DNA from: Typha latifolia
Lineage: Eukaryota > Streptophyta > Magnoliopsida > Poales > Typhaceae
Assembly: GCA_019914945.1 (NCBI GenBank)
Contig: CM034104.1
Coordinates: 994,501 to 1,058,500, forward strand
DNA: 64,000 nucleotides
Reading direction: 5' to 3'
A program made the position numbers and the translations under genes. The notes beneath the pieces are model-generated. The model saw nothing but the letters and a program-made list of their open reading frames with translations, did not search any database and had not been told where the DNA came from. Shown piece by piece: positions 26,641 through 37,814 of the stretch (positions within the stretch are counted from its first letter, which is position 1; each line of letters opens with the position of its first letter).

Positions 26641-27640
26641 CTATAGATCTCTTGGGTCAAAGAAGATGGTTGGGGGCGGCGGCGACGTAGTCCAATCCAA
26701 GAAAGCTTTTTCTTTTTCAATCTGCAGAGGTTTTATGCACCAAATATCTTCTGAAAAAGAAAAACTTTTCCAGTGTGGGATGTAACTTCTGATGACATCT
26801 CCACCTCCAACTTCAGCTACAATAACCTCACAGTCGTTGCTCTTCCTTGCCATATTATGCACATAGAGGCACAAAGAGCTCATGAGGAGCTCTGCTTGTG
26901 GGCCCTCCGCTTGCATGCCATACATGAAATAATACCCGAAGGTAGAGAAAACATTTGGCACAACTGGGACTCTAAGCCATGGAAAGAATTTATCTATCCA
27001 GTTTGAGAGTTTCCTCATTGCAACACAAGTCCAAGGAGCTTTCACAACCTTTACCTTGTAAACCATGGTGCAGTTCCACACACTTAGCATCGCCCAGCTT
27101 CTCGGCGTCGGTGAATCGCTCATCGCTGACGACGACGATAAGTTCCAGTTTTCGCCGCGAGGGTATGCCAACCATGTGCCAAAGCTCAACTTGTTTCTTA
27201 GTACACTATCTATATCTTGAGGGAAGAACTCAGTTGAGCTCATATACTTTCTGTAAAGGCACTCAGCTTGTGAGATCTCTACCTTCTTGATCTCCACACT
27301 TGAGCTTATCGGAATCAGATGATTGCCCACCGGATTCACAAGTATCGCCGGCGTCCTGAACGCAACGAATCCTAGCTTGTAAGTGAAGAGCTTCAGCGAG
27401 GCTTCGTTGCTCTTCTCAGTGGCCATGTATACATAGTCTACAAGATTGTCATGGAACCATTGTTCCAATCCAAGCACCAAGCTTGAGCCAATTCCTCTCC
27501 TTTGATGGAGAGGTGAGACTCGAAGGCCAAGTATATATCCTAAGCTGGATGGCCGCGAGCCTCCGGTGGTCGTCGCAATCTTGATCGACCCACAAATAAT
27601 TCCCACCAACTCGTTCTCTAATTCAGCAACCTGAAGGAGA

Positions 27641-27699
<59 letters not shown>

Positions 27700-27942
27700 A
27701 GTATATAATGAGTACTGATTAAGATAGAGATCAAGCAAAAGAAGGGGCTTTAATTAGTAGTACTTCACCAGCATATTATACAGTGGAGTGTTGCGAATCC
27801 TAGAGAGGGGATCACCTAAGGTATCAGTGATCAAAAATGGTCTCTTGTTCGTTGCAATCTCACACCTTTTTTCTAGCTCCACTACTCTTTGATGGTCTCT
27901 CGCCATTTCAAAGCTTCGAATTCTCAAATCAACACAAGACAT
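26641..27942 (-). CDS. HLS1: HOOKLESS1-like GNAT N-acetyltransferase
   Basis: HLS1 and its relatives are GNAT-fold proteins that act in apical hook formation and in ethylene, auxin and light responses. Exon 1 is 27942-27769 (MSCVDLRIRSFEMARDHQRV, then GDPLSRIRNTPLYNML) and exon 2 is 27630-26641, giving 387 aa against about 400 in Arabidopsis HLS1. The acetyl-CoA-binding motif region LRVSPLHQRRGIGSSLVLGL is intact, followed by ATEKSNEASLKLFTYKLGF. An upstream in-frame Met at 28059 exists, but HLS1 proteins start close to the motif chosen. The small intron is almost filled by a (TA)n microsatellite, a likely site of length variation. Confidence 0.92.
27643..27694. repeat. (TA)n microsatellite, about 52 bp, in the HLS1-like intron
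   Basis: An uninterrupted AT dinucleotide run begins about 12 bp from the 3' splice site of a 138 bp intron. Confidence 0.95.
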
Positions 27943-29628
27943 GATCACGATCAGAAGAAAGTTAGTTGGAACTTGTTGATCACACCCAACTGCATGCCAA
28001 TATATACCCCTCAAAGGACTACTACAATTAATAAACTGACTAACTAACCATGACTCCATGTTGATATATTATTACAAGATGATGACACTTCACCATGAAT
28101 AGATTAATTAATCCCTCTAATAATTGTTTTGTTTAGTGCACAGTGGGCAGATGATACGATCAACACATCATGAATTATTCCTTCAGCTTAAGAAATTAAA
28201 TGTGATAAGTTTTGGTATCATCCTCCATCATGAGTAGTGGTCATCTATGAATTCTTGGAGCTTAACTTTTGGCTAATTATCTAAGCCATCTTCACTATTG
28301 CATGCATATCATGGTATTGCTTTCTGCTTGTACTTTCTAGGATTCCTTAGGGCCATAGAATGCTCATCCATTAAACATAGCTTTTGAGCTTAATATAAGC
28401 AAAGACTAAGATAATAAAAATACCTCTCCCTCTTTATTCAGTTAAAAGTGTTCATCCATATCTCTCGACTCAACTAACTTGCACCAATCTCTCACACTAT
28501 TTGTTGCCCAAGCACTCCCGGATGCACACGTGTGCTGGGGTCATTAATGGATTGCTAATCCATGCTTGTGGGCATAACTATGGGTTAATGGAGATGGCCA
28601 AAAGTTGTAATGTTCTACAGAACACTAATGTCATAGGCTCTCCAAAGTATGTCATTATTATGTATTAGAGTTGTGCTCTTTTATAACCGAACAATAAGCA
28701 TCTGTTTGCTTTTGATTTATTTTCTCCAAGTTGGTCTATTCCTGGTTATGTATAAGATGATGATTAATTTGGAGTAAGTTAATGGAGTCACATCTTAGAT
28801 TTTGTTCTTTGGTGAATGTTACCTTAATGAAAAGGATTTTTCTTCTGACTTTGAGAATTTGTCTCTCAGTCTTAGCTATCCGAGCCCAAGGTTTGAAAAT
28901 CCTACAATATTAAGTTACCAACTCTTGTACGACATGTATGCTCTTTTATGAATCATGATAAGTATTTCTCTCCATCGCCTTCAAGCATTTGGGCCCAATA
29001 ATGAACAATCTAGTGTGACACCTCAAGTATACCAACATATAGACAACTAGAAATAAGAAAAAGAAGCCTCTTAACATGTCTAACATGACAAATTAGCATT
29101 CAATTTTTCCAGCCACTCCTCACATTATTATATACATCCCTTAAGTACTTACCTACATGCATAAATATATAATTCTGGGGATCAATTCATATCCAAAGGT
29201 TATCACTTGGCACTGGAGTATTTGACTCTTTTTTCTTAGTACATATATATAAATTAAGCCCGATTGTTAATACAACATCTCAAAACAAATTCTGTTTAAT
29301 GGTTTTATGTGAATAGAGGCATTAGTCTCAATTTTTGTTAACATAATAAAGACATAATGATAGTAATAGTTTTGTAAACAAAATTAAGGTTTTACTAAAA
29401 AAGAAAAAGAAAATTAAGGTGATTTTTGCGAAGTAGATCTGTAGGTGTGTAAAATATGGTAAGGTGAGGAGTTTTTATGTAAAAAAGTCGTATCCTTCTT
29501 TCCACCGCTTTCTCGAGCCTCGTTCTATTCTCCTTCTTCTCCTTCTCCTTCTCCTTCTCCTTCCGCCAAAGGAAGCCTTTCGCCGATTCGCTTAACCCCT
29601 TATCTTTTCTCTGGTGTTGCGGGTGACG
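27943..29628. other. Divergent upstream region of the HLS1-like and BAG genes
   Basis: This 1.7 kb AT-rich stretch has no gene I can support. A (TTCTCC)n-type pyrimidine tract at about 29529-29563 lies in the presumed BAG leader. Confidence 0.6.
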
Positions 29629-31306
29629 ATGAGCACATCGATCTCAAACCCAGTGATCTCGGAGAATGGAAACAGCGAAGAATCCATGGGAACCATGATT
29701 AGGATCAAGGTTTATCATGCCACCAACCAATATGAGGTCGCAGTGCCCGCACAATCCACCTTTGGTAATCTCTAATTCCTCTTTATTTCTTCTATTCCGT
29801 GTCCAATTTTAGTTTGATGTTGCCTTATTTATTAGTCTACTCGAATTCGATGTTTGTTGGTGGTTTCAGGGTAATGAATGCCATTGTTTGATGAAATGTC
29901 TGTTTGGTGGGTTTGTTTACATTTCATCCTTTTCCTTAGAAAATATGAGGAGCTAATACTTGTTTGCTTCATAGTATCGTTCTCTGGGTTGTGGACATCG
30001 CCTGACAATTGTTTGATGAAATGTCTGATTGGTTGGTTATGTTTGTTTTCCTTATATTCTTTCTAAAATCATCTACGAGTGGTCGTCTAGGTGAGAACCA
30101 AGTAGTTTTATGCAATTATGCATATGTTGCTCGAGGGAAAGCTGATTCTGACTATTTAAGTTATTCTTTTGTTTTCTTTTGCTTTGCTGTTTGGTATGAA
30201 GGTGAATTGAAGGGGGTTCTCGCCCAGGAGATTGGATTAGAACCTCATAAACAGAGGATGTTGTTTAGAGGAAAAGAGAAGGACAATGATGAATGCTTGC
30301 ACATCGCGGGTGTGAAGGACATGGCAAAGGTGGTCGTACTAGAGGATCCTGCAAGCAGAGATCAGAAAATTGAGCAGATAAAGAAGGATCAGGGGATAGC
30401 AAGGTCATGTGAAGCTATTGCCCTCGTTAGGGCTGAGGTTGATAAGCTTTCAGAGAAGGTGGATTGGCTCTCTTTTGTCCAAGATAACCAAGGATTGCTA
30501 CTTGTTTGGTGACATGTGTAGCATTTCCTTTATTTCTTCTCATTTGAAAGATGTTATATTTGTATTTACTATTTATAGGTTTCTGCTCTGGAATCTGCGG
30601 TGCTTGGAGGCAAAAAGGTTGAGGAGAAAGAATTTATTGTCTTAACCGAATTACTCATGGTGCAGTTGCTGAAATTGGATGGCATTGAGGTGGAGGGAGA
30701 GGGCAAAGTGCATAGGAGGACAGAGGTACCCATGCCTAGTTATCTTGTATTCAAAGATTCCTGATATTTCTGCTGCTTCTCAACTATTTCATTGGCATGA
30801 TCTTGCTAGTTAACTTACTGCTAGCAGTGTGCCTGTATGAAATCACTTATCGACATAGTTGTGTCCTGTATGGAAATCACTTGTCACTTGAGCTACTCTC
30901 TCATGTTCTTCATGAACAAAGTCCTGTATCACTTATTAGAGTGTTCTAATATTTATCAAAGTTAACTTTTTTGCTTGCAAAGAAGGAATAAAAATGGTCA
31001 ACAGTGACAAAGTAAAGCCAGACAATACAGAAGCTCATATATTGATTATCTAACTGTTTATAAAATAACTATCAGAAATGCATTGCCATCTCAAAATTTC
31101 TTTCTCAGGTGCACCGTATACAGAGCACTATGGAGAAACTTGACATGCTGAAGGCCAGAAATGCCAATCCGTTCAGCAACAGCAGCAAAGCTATCTCAAT
31201 AACAACAGAATGGGAGGCATTTGAGTCTCCGTTGGGGAGCCAGAGTGCACCTCACCAAACCTCACCATCCACAAAAATAACTGATGACTGGGAACTCTTC
31301 AACTAA
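29629..31306 (+). CDS. BAG family Hsp70 co-chaperone with ubiquitin-like domain
   Basis: BAG proteins bind the Hsp70 ATPase domain and act as nucleotide exchange factors. Exons: 29629-29764, 30202-30458, 30579-30725, 31109-31306, giving 245 aa. A ubiquitin-like domain (residues about 24-95) begins IRIKVYHATNQYEVAV and contains LKGVLAQEIGLEPHKQRMLF. The BAG helices follow from about residue 105 to 195 (IAVVRAEV-type helix ALVRAEVDKLSEKVSALES). The C-terminus ITTEWEAFESP and DDWELFN are the Trp-containing motifs typical of plant BAG1-BAG4. It is on the short side for this group (Arabidopsis members about 270-340 aa). Its stop is only 165 bp from the stop of the convergent ammonium transporter. 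Confidence 0.94.
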
Positions 31307-31471
31307 TCATACATTATAAGAACCTCTTCCTCTCTGTTTGTTCCATATTACCAATGCCTTGTCTTGAGAGGTTTAAGCTCTTCATTTCAAAGCATAATTT
31401 CTTGTATAGATTTTGTACTAAGCTGCATCACTACAGGTGTAAGATTTTTGTAAGTTAATACTGAACCCCTT

Positions 31472-34007
31472 TTAAGGGGTCTGGCTCTCAATATCGTCTT
31501 GCGTCGTGCCATTTGTTACAGTTTTGGAATGCTCTATCATACTGTATGCCTCTTCTCCATGAACAGCTTCATCTCCCACCAGCAGCTGCTTGTCGGACAT
31601 CCTCAATGGTACAAAAACTCTGATAGCAAGCAAGATGATGGATGTAATCATGACATTCCAGCCTATCACGAAGAAAGCCCCCACAAATTGCTTCAAGAAC
31701 TGAACACCGCCAGAGCCACCGTAGAATGCCCCTCTCGAATTGGTGACTGGAAGGAACATGTTGCAGAGGTCAGGGTGGGCAAAGAGGCCCGTCAAAGTTC
31801 CACCTAAGATGCCAGAGATTGCATGGGTGTGCAGTATACCAAGGGTGTCATCCACCTTCTGCAGCAAAGTTGATTTGTTGTTCAGAAACATTAGGGTGTA
31901 CCAGGGCACAATCCCAGACACTGCTCCCATCACCATTGCAGCCCATCCCTGAACTAGTCCTGGAGGAATTTATATGTACATTAATGTTTCTGTTAACATA
32001 CATGCTTATTAGGGGATAGGAGCTTCCCTTCTGCTGTTTTCTGAATTATCTAAGCAGGGTGGAGTGACAAAAATTTTCCTTCTGGTGCTAAACTTGTTTA
32101 GTAGCAAAGGTTTTTTTATGTTTCTAATGGAACAGGATCAGTTTTGACCATTTCTTTTGAAATAAAATAACATACACTGTTGTTAATATTGATCTGTGGA
32201 TGTGTTTTATGTTTCAGGACTCACCTGCTGCTGGAGTAATGCAGACAAGGCCAGCGATCATGCCCTGAACTGCTCCTACTAGAGATGGTTTGCCGAAAAC
32301 GGCAGTATCCATGCAAGTCCATACAAGAAGGCTGGTGGCTGCACAAATGTGTGTATTGAGGACGGCAACCGATGAGTCCACATTTGCAGAGAATGGATCT
32401 CCACCATTGAAGCCAGTCCAGCCAAGCCAGATTATTCCTGCGCCGGCCAGCATGAGTGGGAGATTGTTCGGATGAAAGTCTTCTCGGTCCTCCTTCAGCC
32501 TCGGCCCAACCTGTCAGAAAATTCAAGGTGTTGTCTTTAGAGATTGAGGCATCTTATGCACCGTTTGCTGCGTTTCACACCAGTCTCATAAACTCAAATT
32601 GTTGTTACTGTTTCCAGTTTTACGCTTCGTTCTGATGACCATGAATATCTTAGTTCGTGGATCTTTTCTGGGATATATTGCTTATTGGTTCATATCTACG
32701 TAAGGAACCTTGTGGTTTCTCAGGTTTGCTTGGGGACTTTTTTGGATGTCTGATTCTGATTGAATCAGGATGAATCAAATGGATCAATTAAACAGAACAT
32801 AGTCTACCAATCAATAGAGTTAAACATACTTTTATGTACTAATACCAACCATATTTTTCATAATTACGATTTTAACCCTACTCATATAATAATAAAATTG
32901 GTTTTTTTTTCTTTAATATGCATACCCTTACCCAAAAAAAAATCCCTTCTTTACTAATATACTCTTCTAAAGTTGTCGTTCACATCAAAATTTATATACT
33001 TTTCAATAAATATAAAGCTGTCTTAATAATTTAATAGAAAAAAGAATAAAAATAACTATTAACTAAGAGACATGCATGAAAATCAGAATAAAAACATTTT
33101 GTCTATTTTATATCTAAATATTTTGAATTTTAATTATTAGTTAACTCTAAAGGTAAAAAATAATGATTTTAAAGGGTGTGTATATATATAAACTTATCTT
33201 TAAGGCATGTATATGTAAATATTAATTTTGCAAGTATTTAAGGGTATACATATAAAAAATGAAAAAGAAAAGTTATAATAAAATTTTGAAATCGACAACA
33301 TTTCGGGTTTCGGATTTAATAAACAAGGGAAGTATAGCCTTACATACCCAGTAAGCGGCCGTGAATCCAGATATGCCAGCGGCGAGATGAACAACATATC
33401 CACCCGAATAATCCATTATTCCCCAGTGGAATAAGAAACCCCCACCCCAAATACTATACGCCCCAACGCTATATGAGAAAGTTAACCACATCGGGACGAA
33501 CGCCATCCAAGCCTTAACACTCATCCTTCCCAAAACGGCTCCCGCCACCAGCGCCGCCGTGACCCCGGCGAACGCCCACTGGAACAAAACCATGCTTGCC
33601 GTCGGATAGAACGGCTCCACCGCCGCCGTCTCGATCTCGCCGTCCGATCTGTAATGGACGGTGGATGGCAAGAGGGCCTGGGAGGTTATATAATCTTGGG
33701 CCAGGGCCAAACCAGGCCGGCCCATGAAGGGTAGGAAGTGGGATCCGAATGCCATCTTGTGAGCCCACAAGGCCCAACATGGCATGGCGGCGGCGAAGGC
33801 GTAAAGGGCCATGAAGGATGAGTTCAAGGCCCATTTCTTCTTGGCGAGGCCACTGTAGAAGAGGGCGAGGCCGGGGAAGCCTTGGAGGCCCACGAGAGTG
33901 GCCGAGATCATCTGCCACGTGTTGTCTCCCTTGTTGAGCCAGCTCGGGATCACCGTTGATGTGTTGCTGTTCTGGTAGGCCACTGGGACTACGGAGGCGG
34001 AGGCCAT
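31472..34007 (-). CDS. Ammonium transporter, AMT2/MEP-type clade
   Basis: This is a plasma-membrane ammonium channel/transporter of the Amt/MEP/Rh family. Exons on the minus strand: 34007-33348, 32510-32225, 31959-31472, giving 477 aa (Arabidopsis AMT2;1 is about 475). The N-terminus has [20 protein letters not shown]; the pore region carries [20 protein letters not shown] and [18 protein letters not shown], with the twin-histidine positions kept. [20 protein letters not shown] and [15 protein letters not shown] are clade markers, and the intron-containing structure also separates it from intronless AMT1 genes. About eleven hydrophobic helices are visible. The cytosolic tail has [20 protein letters not shown]. 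Exact subfamily (AMT2, 3, 4 or 5) is not decided. Confidence 0.95.
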
Positions 34008-34188
34008 GGCTCGAAGCTTCCCTTCCCCTCCCCTCCTCCTCTTAGATTGGTTTCCGAATTCTCAGCTCGTTTAAGAGTTTTCAAATAGAAAGGGTGGAAA
34101 AAGAGTTCTCTCTTGTGGTCTCCTTTCATTTCGGGGGTCTTTTTGCAGATTGCCACCTACAAAAAGTTACTCTCTTTTATATATACTA

Positions 34189-34193
<5 letters not shown>

Positions 34194-34222
<29 letters not shown>
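34194..34222. repeat. (TC)n microsatellite upstream of the ammonium transporter
   Basis: About 14 TC units lie about 190 bp upstream of the transporter ATG. Confidence 0.93.
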
Positions 34223-34225
<3 letters not shown>

Positions 34226-35756
34226 TCGTTCTTCAATCAGATTTACAACTTTAACCTCCGAAACAGAGTAGAGGTACGTTTTTGTAAATATGGCTGAAGT
34301 TGATGCGGGGGTTTCTTAGCAATAAATTCTAAATGCGAGTGGCCATATGAAAAAGACCCTTCCTTTTCATGCTTTTTGGCCTTCGGCTCTCTTTCTAACG
34401 ACGCTTCTTGAAGTTTGTGCAGGAGTCGAAGTCAATGTGGAAATGGGAGGAGAAAGGGACGAAAGAGGCGTTCACGGTTGATCTCGACCGTCAGATGGGC
34501 TGGAAGGAATCTTTGGGAACTAGATGACAAAGGAATCTGTTTAAAGTTGAAAACAGTTGTCTTTTTTTTTTTAAAAAAATTTAATTAGAATATACAAATT
34601 CAGCTTTTAATTTAATCAAATATATTGAAAAATTATAGCTATTGCATTTTAGTCAAGACCACCAAGCCATTATTAAGATGGTAATTATTATTTAAAGGGG
34701 TAAACTTTTTTTAGTACATTATATATCTATAATAGAAATGGTCAAATGAAATATTTCTGGTAATCTCTCAGAAGATCACTGTGAAAAAAGGTGACAGTTT
34801 AGAGGTAAAATAAAAATTATCCTATCCTATATTGAAATGTATAAATCTACTACTAAGAATCTTAAGTTTTTCTACTAATAATTTTACATTTGTAGGGTAG
34901 GTACTCAAATTGACTCTCCTAGACTCCGGAAAAAAGAAGAATAAAATTTCACTGTGAAATGTCACTTACAATCTTACATACTAAGTAAGATTCCAATCCC
35001 GGTTCAGACATTAACATCAGAGTTTGGATGCTTGTCTTTGTAATTTGTATATTAGGCATCTATTGCTTGTACTTGATGAGGCAAAATATGAAGTTAGTTT
35101 AGAGCATGAGTAGTCCTACCCCATGGCAGCATACAACATGTGGTTTGTCGTACCAGATTCATAGTCTTTCTCATCTCATGAAATAATTGATAACCTTATC
35201 ACCAGTGGTCCCAGTACACTTATTCGCTAATGGCTACGCATCCAAACCCAATTGGACTTCAATCAAATTCTCTGAGCATTGATTGTTGTATCATGTTAAC
35301 TCACCGACTATTCTAAAAATAGTTAAGCTGACATCTATTACAGTGTAAAAAATTGACTTCCTAATGACTAACTAATCAGTCGGTATGGTATTTTTTTTCT
35401 TCGGTCCCCCTGGACATACTGAAAGGTAGTGAGTCACAACAATTCACTAAAGCTGACAGATCCAACCACACATGTGAAACATGGAGCTGATCTAAGTGAC
35501 TAAGTCACGTTTTCCTGTGTAAACTCTTCCCCATATTTACGTTAAATAATAAGTGAGGTATAATGTAACAAAGATTGATTTGATCCACACGCTTCCTATA
35601 TAGATCACATCTCTTCTCTTTCACATAATTACTGATAGCTGAAAGAGAAGTTCTAAGTCCTCACTCAACTCATCCTTCGTTTAGGCTCTCCCTCTCTCGA
35701 TCTCTCACCTATCCACTTAAATAGAAGAACTAAAGGGAAGTGGTCGAGTTTCACGC
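34223..35756. other. Intergenic, divergent upstream region
   Basis: AT-rich DNA between the transporter and the small membrane-protein gene. A TATATAG at about 35598 may serve the latter. Nothing else is recognised. Confidence 0.55.
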
Positions 35757-36011
35757 ATGGCTCCAGTGACTCAGGTGAAGTACTTAACTGAAGACAGAAG
35801 CTATATGGTGCATGGAGAGATTATGCTGCTGATTCTAATAATTCTCTTTGCCCTCTTCCTCTCTTTTCTATTCCTCTGCCTCTATTTGAGGCGAATTCGA
35901 AGACTTCAACGAGAGGAGGTGGATCAAATTAGCACGCAAATGGTAGAACAAAGTGTGGTCGGATTCAAAGGGAAAGCTTCGGCTGGCTCAGTGATGCATG
36001 AGGTTAAGTGA
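35757..36011 (+). CDS. Small single-pass membrane protein, function unknown
   Basis: This is an 84-aa ORF starting ATGGCTCC with a TATA-like box about 160 bp upstream. It has a polar N-terminus, one strong transmembrane segment (residues about 22-46, ILIILFALFLSFLFLCLYL), then a basic stop-transfer stretch RRIRRLQREE and a short hydrophilic tail ending GSVMHEVK. The N-terminal layout, including MVHGEIMLL before the membrane helix, recalls the start of ATL RING-H2 ubiquitin ligases, but no RING domain is present or found downstream. It may be a genuine small protein or the remains of an ATL gene. No function is assigned. Confidence 0.5.
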   Translation: MAPVTQVKYLTEDRSYMVHGEIMLLILIILFALFLSFLFLCLYLRRIRRLQREEVDQISTQMVEQSVVGFKGKASAGSVMHEVK

Positions 36012-37380
36012 GCAGGGCTCGAGAAAGTTTTATTTGTTTACAGTTAGCTTGAGTTCTTGAGCTTAGAGCCACATATGGAAGAAGGGGAGTTAGTAGAGTT
36101 CTTGAGCTTAGAGCTATATGAATGTATATATGGGCACACAATTCGATTGTCGTAATTAAGGTTTCCTACAATGCAAAAAGCTAAATTGATCATTTAATTT
36201 GAATTCCAATTTAAGTTCAGAGTCAAAGAAAAAAGAAAATAGTCAAATAATTACTAAGTACTCGGATTACTAATTGGCTATTCTTCTACTACCAAGACCT
36301 TCTCTCGGGTGGCTGCAATATATACTAATACATATGAGAAAAGAAGTTCCAGAGATCAATACTAGACAACGGCGTAAAATATATAAGATGATATTAGATA
36401 GATGAACATTTTTACAATGGAATGTTTTGCGTATTACCACGTACATTTGGCCCTAATTATTGCAGAAAGGCTATTCTTTTTGATGTATTTGCAAACTATC
36501 GTAGCAGGCCAAGTATCCCATTGCTGGAAATACCTGCAGGCCTCTATGGTCGACAAAATTACTGCTCTTCTGGGCCAGTTAATGCAAACAGGCCTAAAAT
36601 GCAATGGCCTTAGGATGCACCAAAATAGAGAAGTCGATTGCAAGAATATATACATTGTATATATAAAGTCCTTGTATAACCAATATATATATATATATAT
36701 TGAGTTCACCATCCAATTCAAATTTGCTAATTTGGACGAGCTCTTTGAAGTAATATGAATATGTAATTTGAATGTTAGAATTATGATTAATGGGTGAAAC
36801 TAATTAACATTTGTATTCCATGCTTAACGGGAATAAAACTTGAAATATTGCCAATGCTACACAAACAATATACCGTTGACTCTAGTGATCCATTCAAACA
36901 ATATACCATTAAATAGTTGAGCAGATGACACTATGGGAAAGGGATTGGGTGAGAGAGAAACAATGATGTTTAACAAGGGTACAATGAAAACTTAAGGAAA
37001 GAGAATAATTGCTTAGTGCTTTTTTAGCAAGCTTTGAAATTAATTTTCTCTAGCTCTACTTCATGAACTATGTCGTATCTAGTGACAAATACGGGCAAGT
37101 TGAAATAGCCGTTACTAAATGGTCACAACTGTATAGAGAGACATTTAATGAAAGATTCTTTCCCTCTCAAACTTGTCGATGTTTCACCTTACAAGATAAT
37201 TGCAATAAAACCTACTAAATAAATATAACAGCTGTCTCGTTAGTGTATGAGAATATAACGTAGAGTTGCAAATTAATGTATGAGAATATAATGTACACGC
37301 GGGAGAACCCATATTAATTAATTGACAGGTACATATGTGCAAGTTCTAACCGCAAAAATGAAGTGATTGTGTGACCTATT

Positions 37381-37382
<2 letters not shown>

Positions 37383-37412
<30 letters not shown>
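37383..37412. repeat. (TA)n microsatellite
   Basis: Fifteen TA units in the intergenic region. Confidence 0.95.
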
Positions 37413-37413
<1 letters not shown>

Positions 37414-37634
37414 CGTGATGATTTCGAAGTCAATGGTCTCTATTTTGGTGCCTGGAATAAAAGCTTGTGTCAGATATTGTCCAAACTTGCAGTAATTCTA
37501 ACTCCTAGGAAGATACTAGTAGCGCAATAATTAAGTTCGTAAGTGTTTTTCTCTCCTCAGCCTATATAGTCCCTCACATGGGAGTCACTTTTGAGAGAGA
37601 AGAGAGCCTTATAATTTGAAGTCATGTGAGTAAT

Positions 37635-37687
37635 CTTCTTCTTCTTCTTCTTCTTCTTCTTCTTCTTCTTCTTCTTCTTCTTCTTCT
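37635..37687. repeat. (CTT)n microsatellite in the presumed bZIP leader
   Basis: About 17 CTT units end some 130 bp before the bZIP ATG. Confidence 0.95.
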
Positions 37688-37814
37688 CTTACTTTCTATT
37701 TGTTTATTTAGATGTCTTTGTTCTCTCCTGAGATGTAATATTTGCATAGTATGCCATACTGATGCACTATTCTTTTTTGTCAAAAACTAATGCAAATATG
37801 GTTTTAGGAACTTT

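Larger units (their letters stand above)
36012..37814. other. Intergenic with two microsatellites
   Basis: AT-rich DNA. The overlapping ORFs near 36402-36758 show no family resemblance. The part after about 37550 is probably leader of the bZIP gene. Confidence 0.55.

Noticed and set aside
26773..27290. Plus-strand ORFs of 77-103 aa inside the HLS1-like gene
   Set aside because: They are antisense shadows of the HLS1-like coding exon; the minus-strand frame has clear family motifs.
36402..36758. Possible gene at 36.4-36.76 kb with ORFs on both strands
   Set aside because: No recognisable motif in any frame, and the 3' part is (TA)-rich; treated as non-coding.
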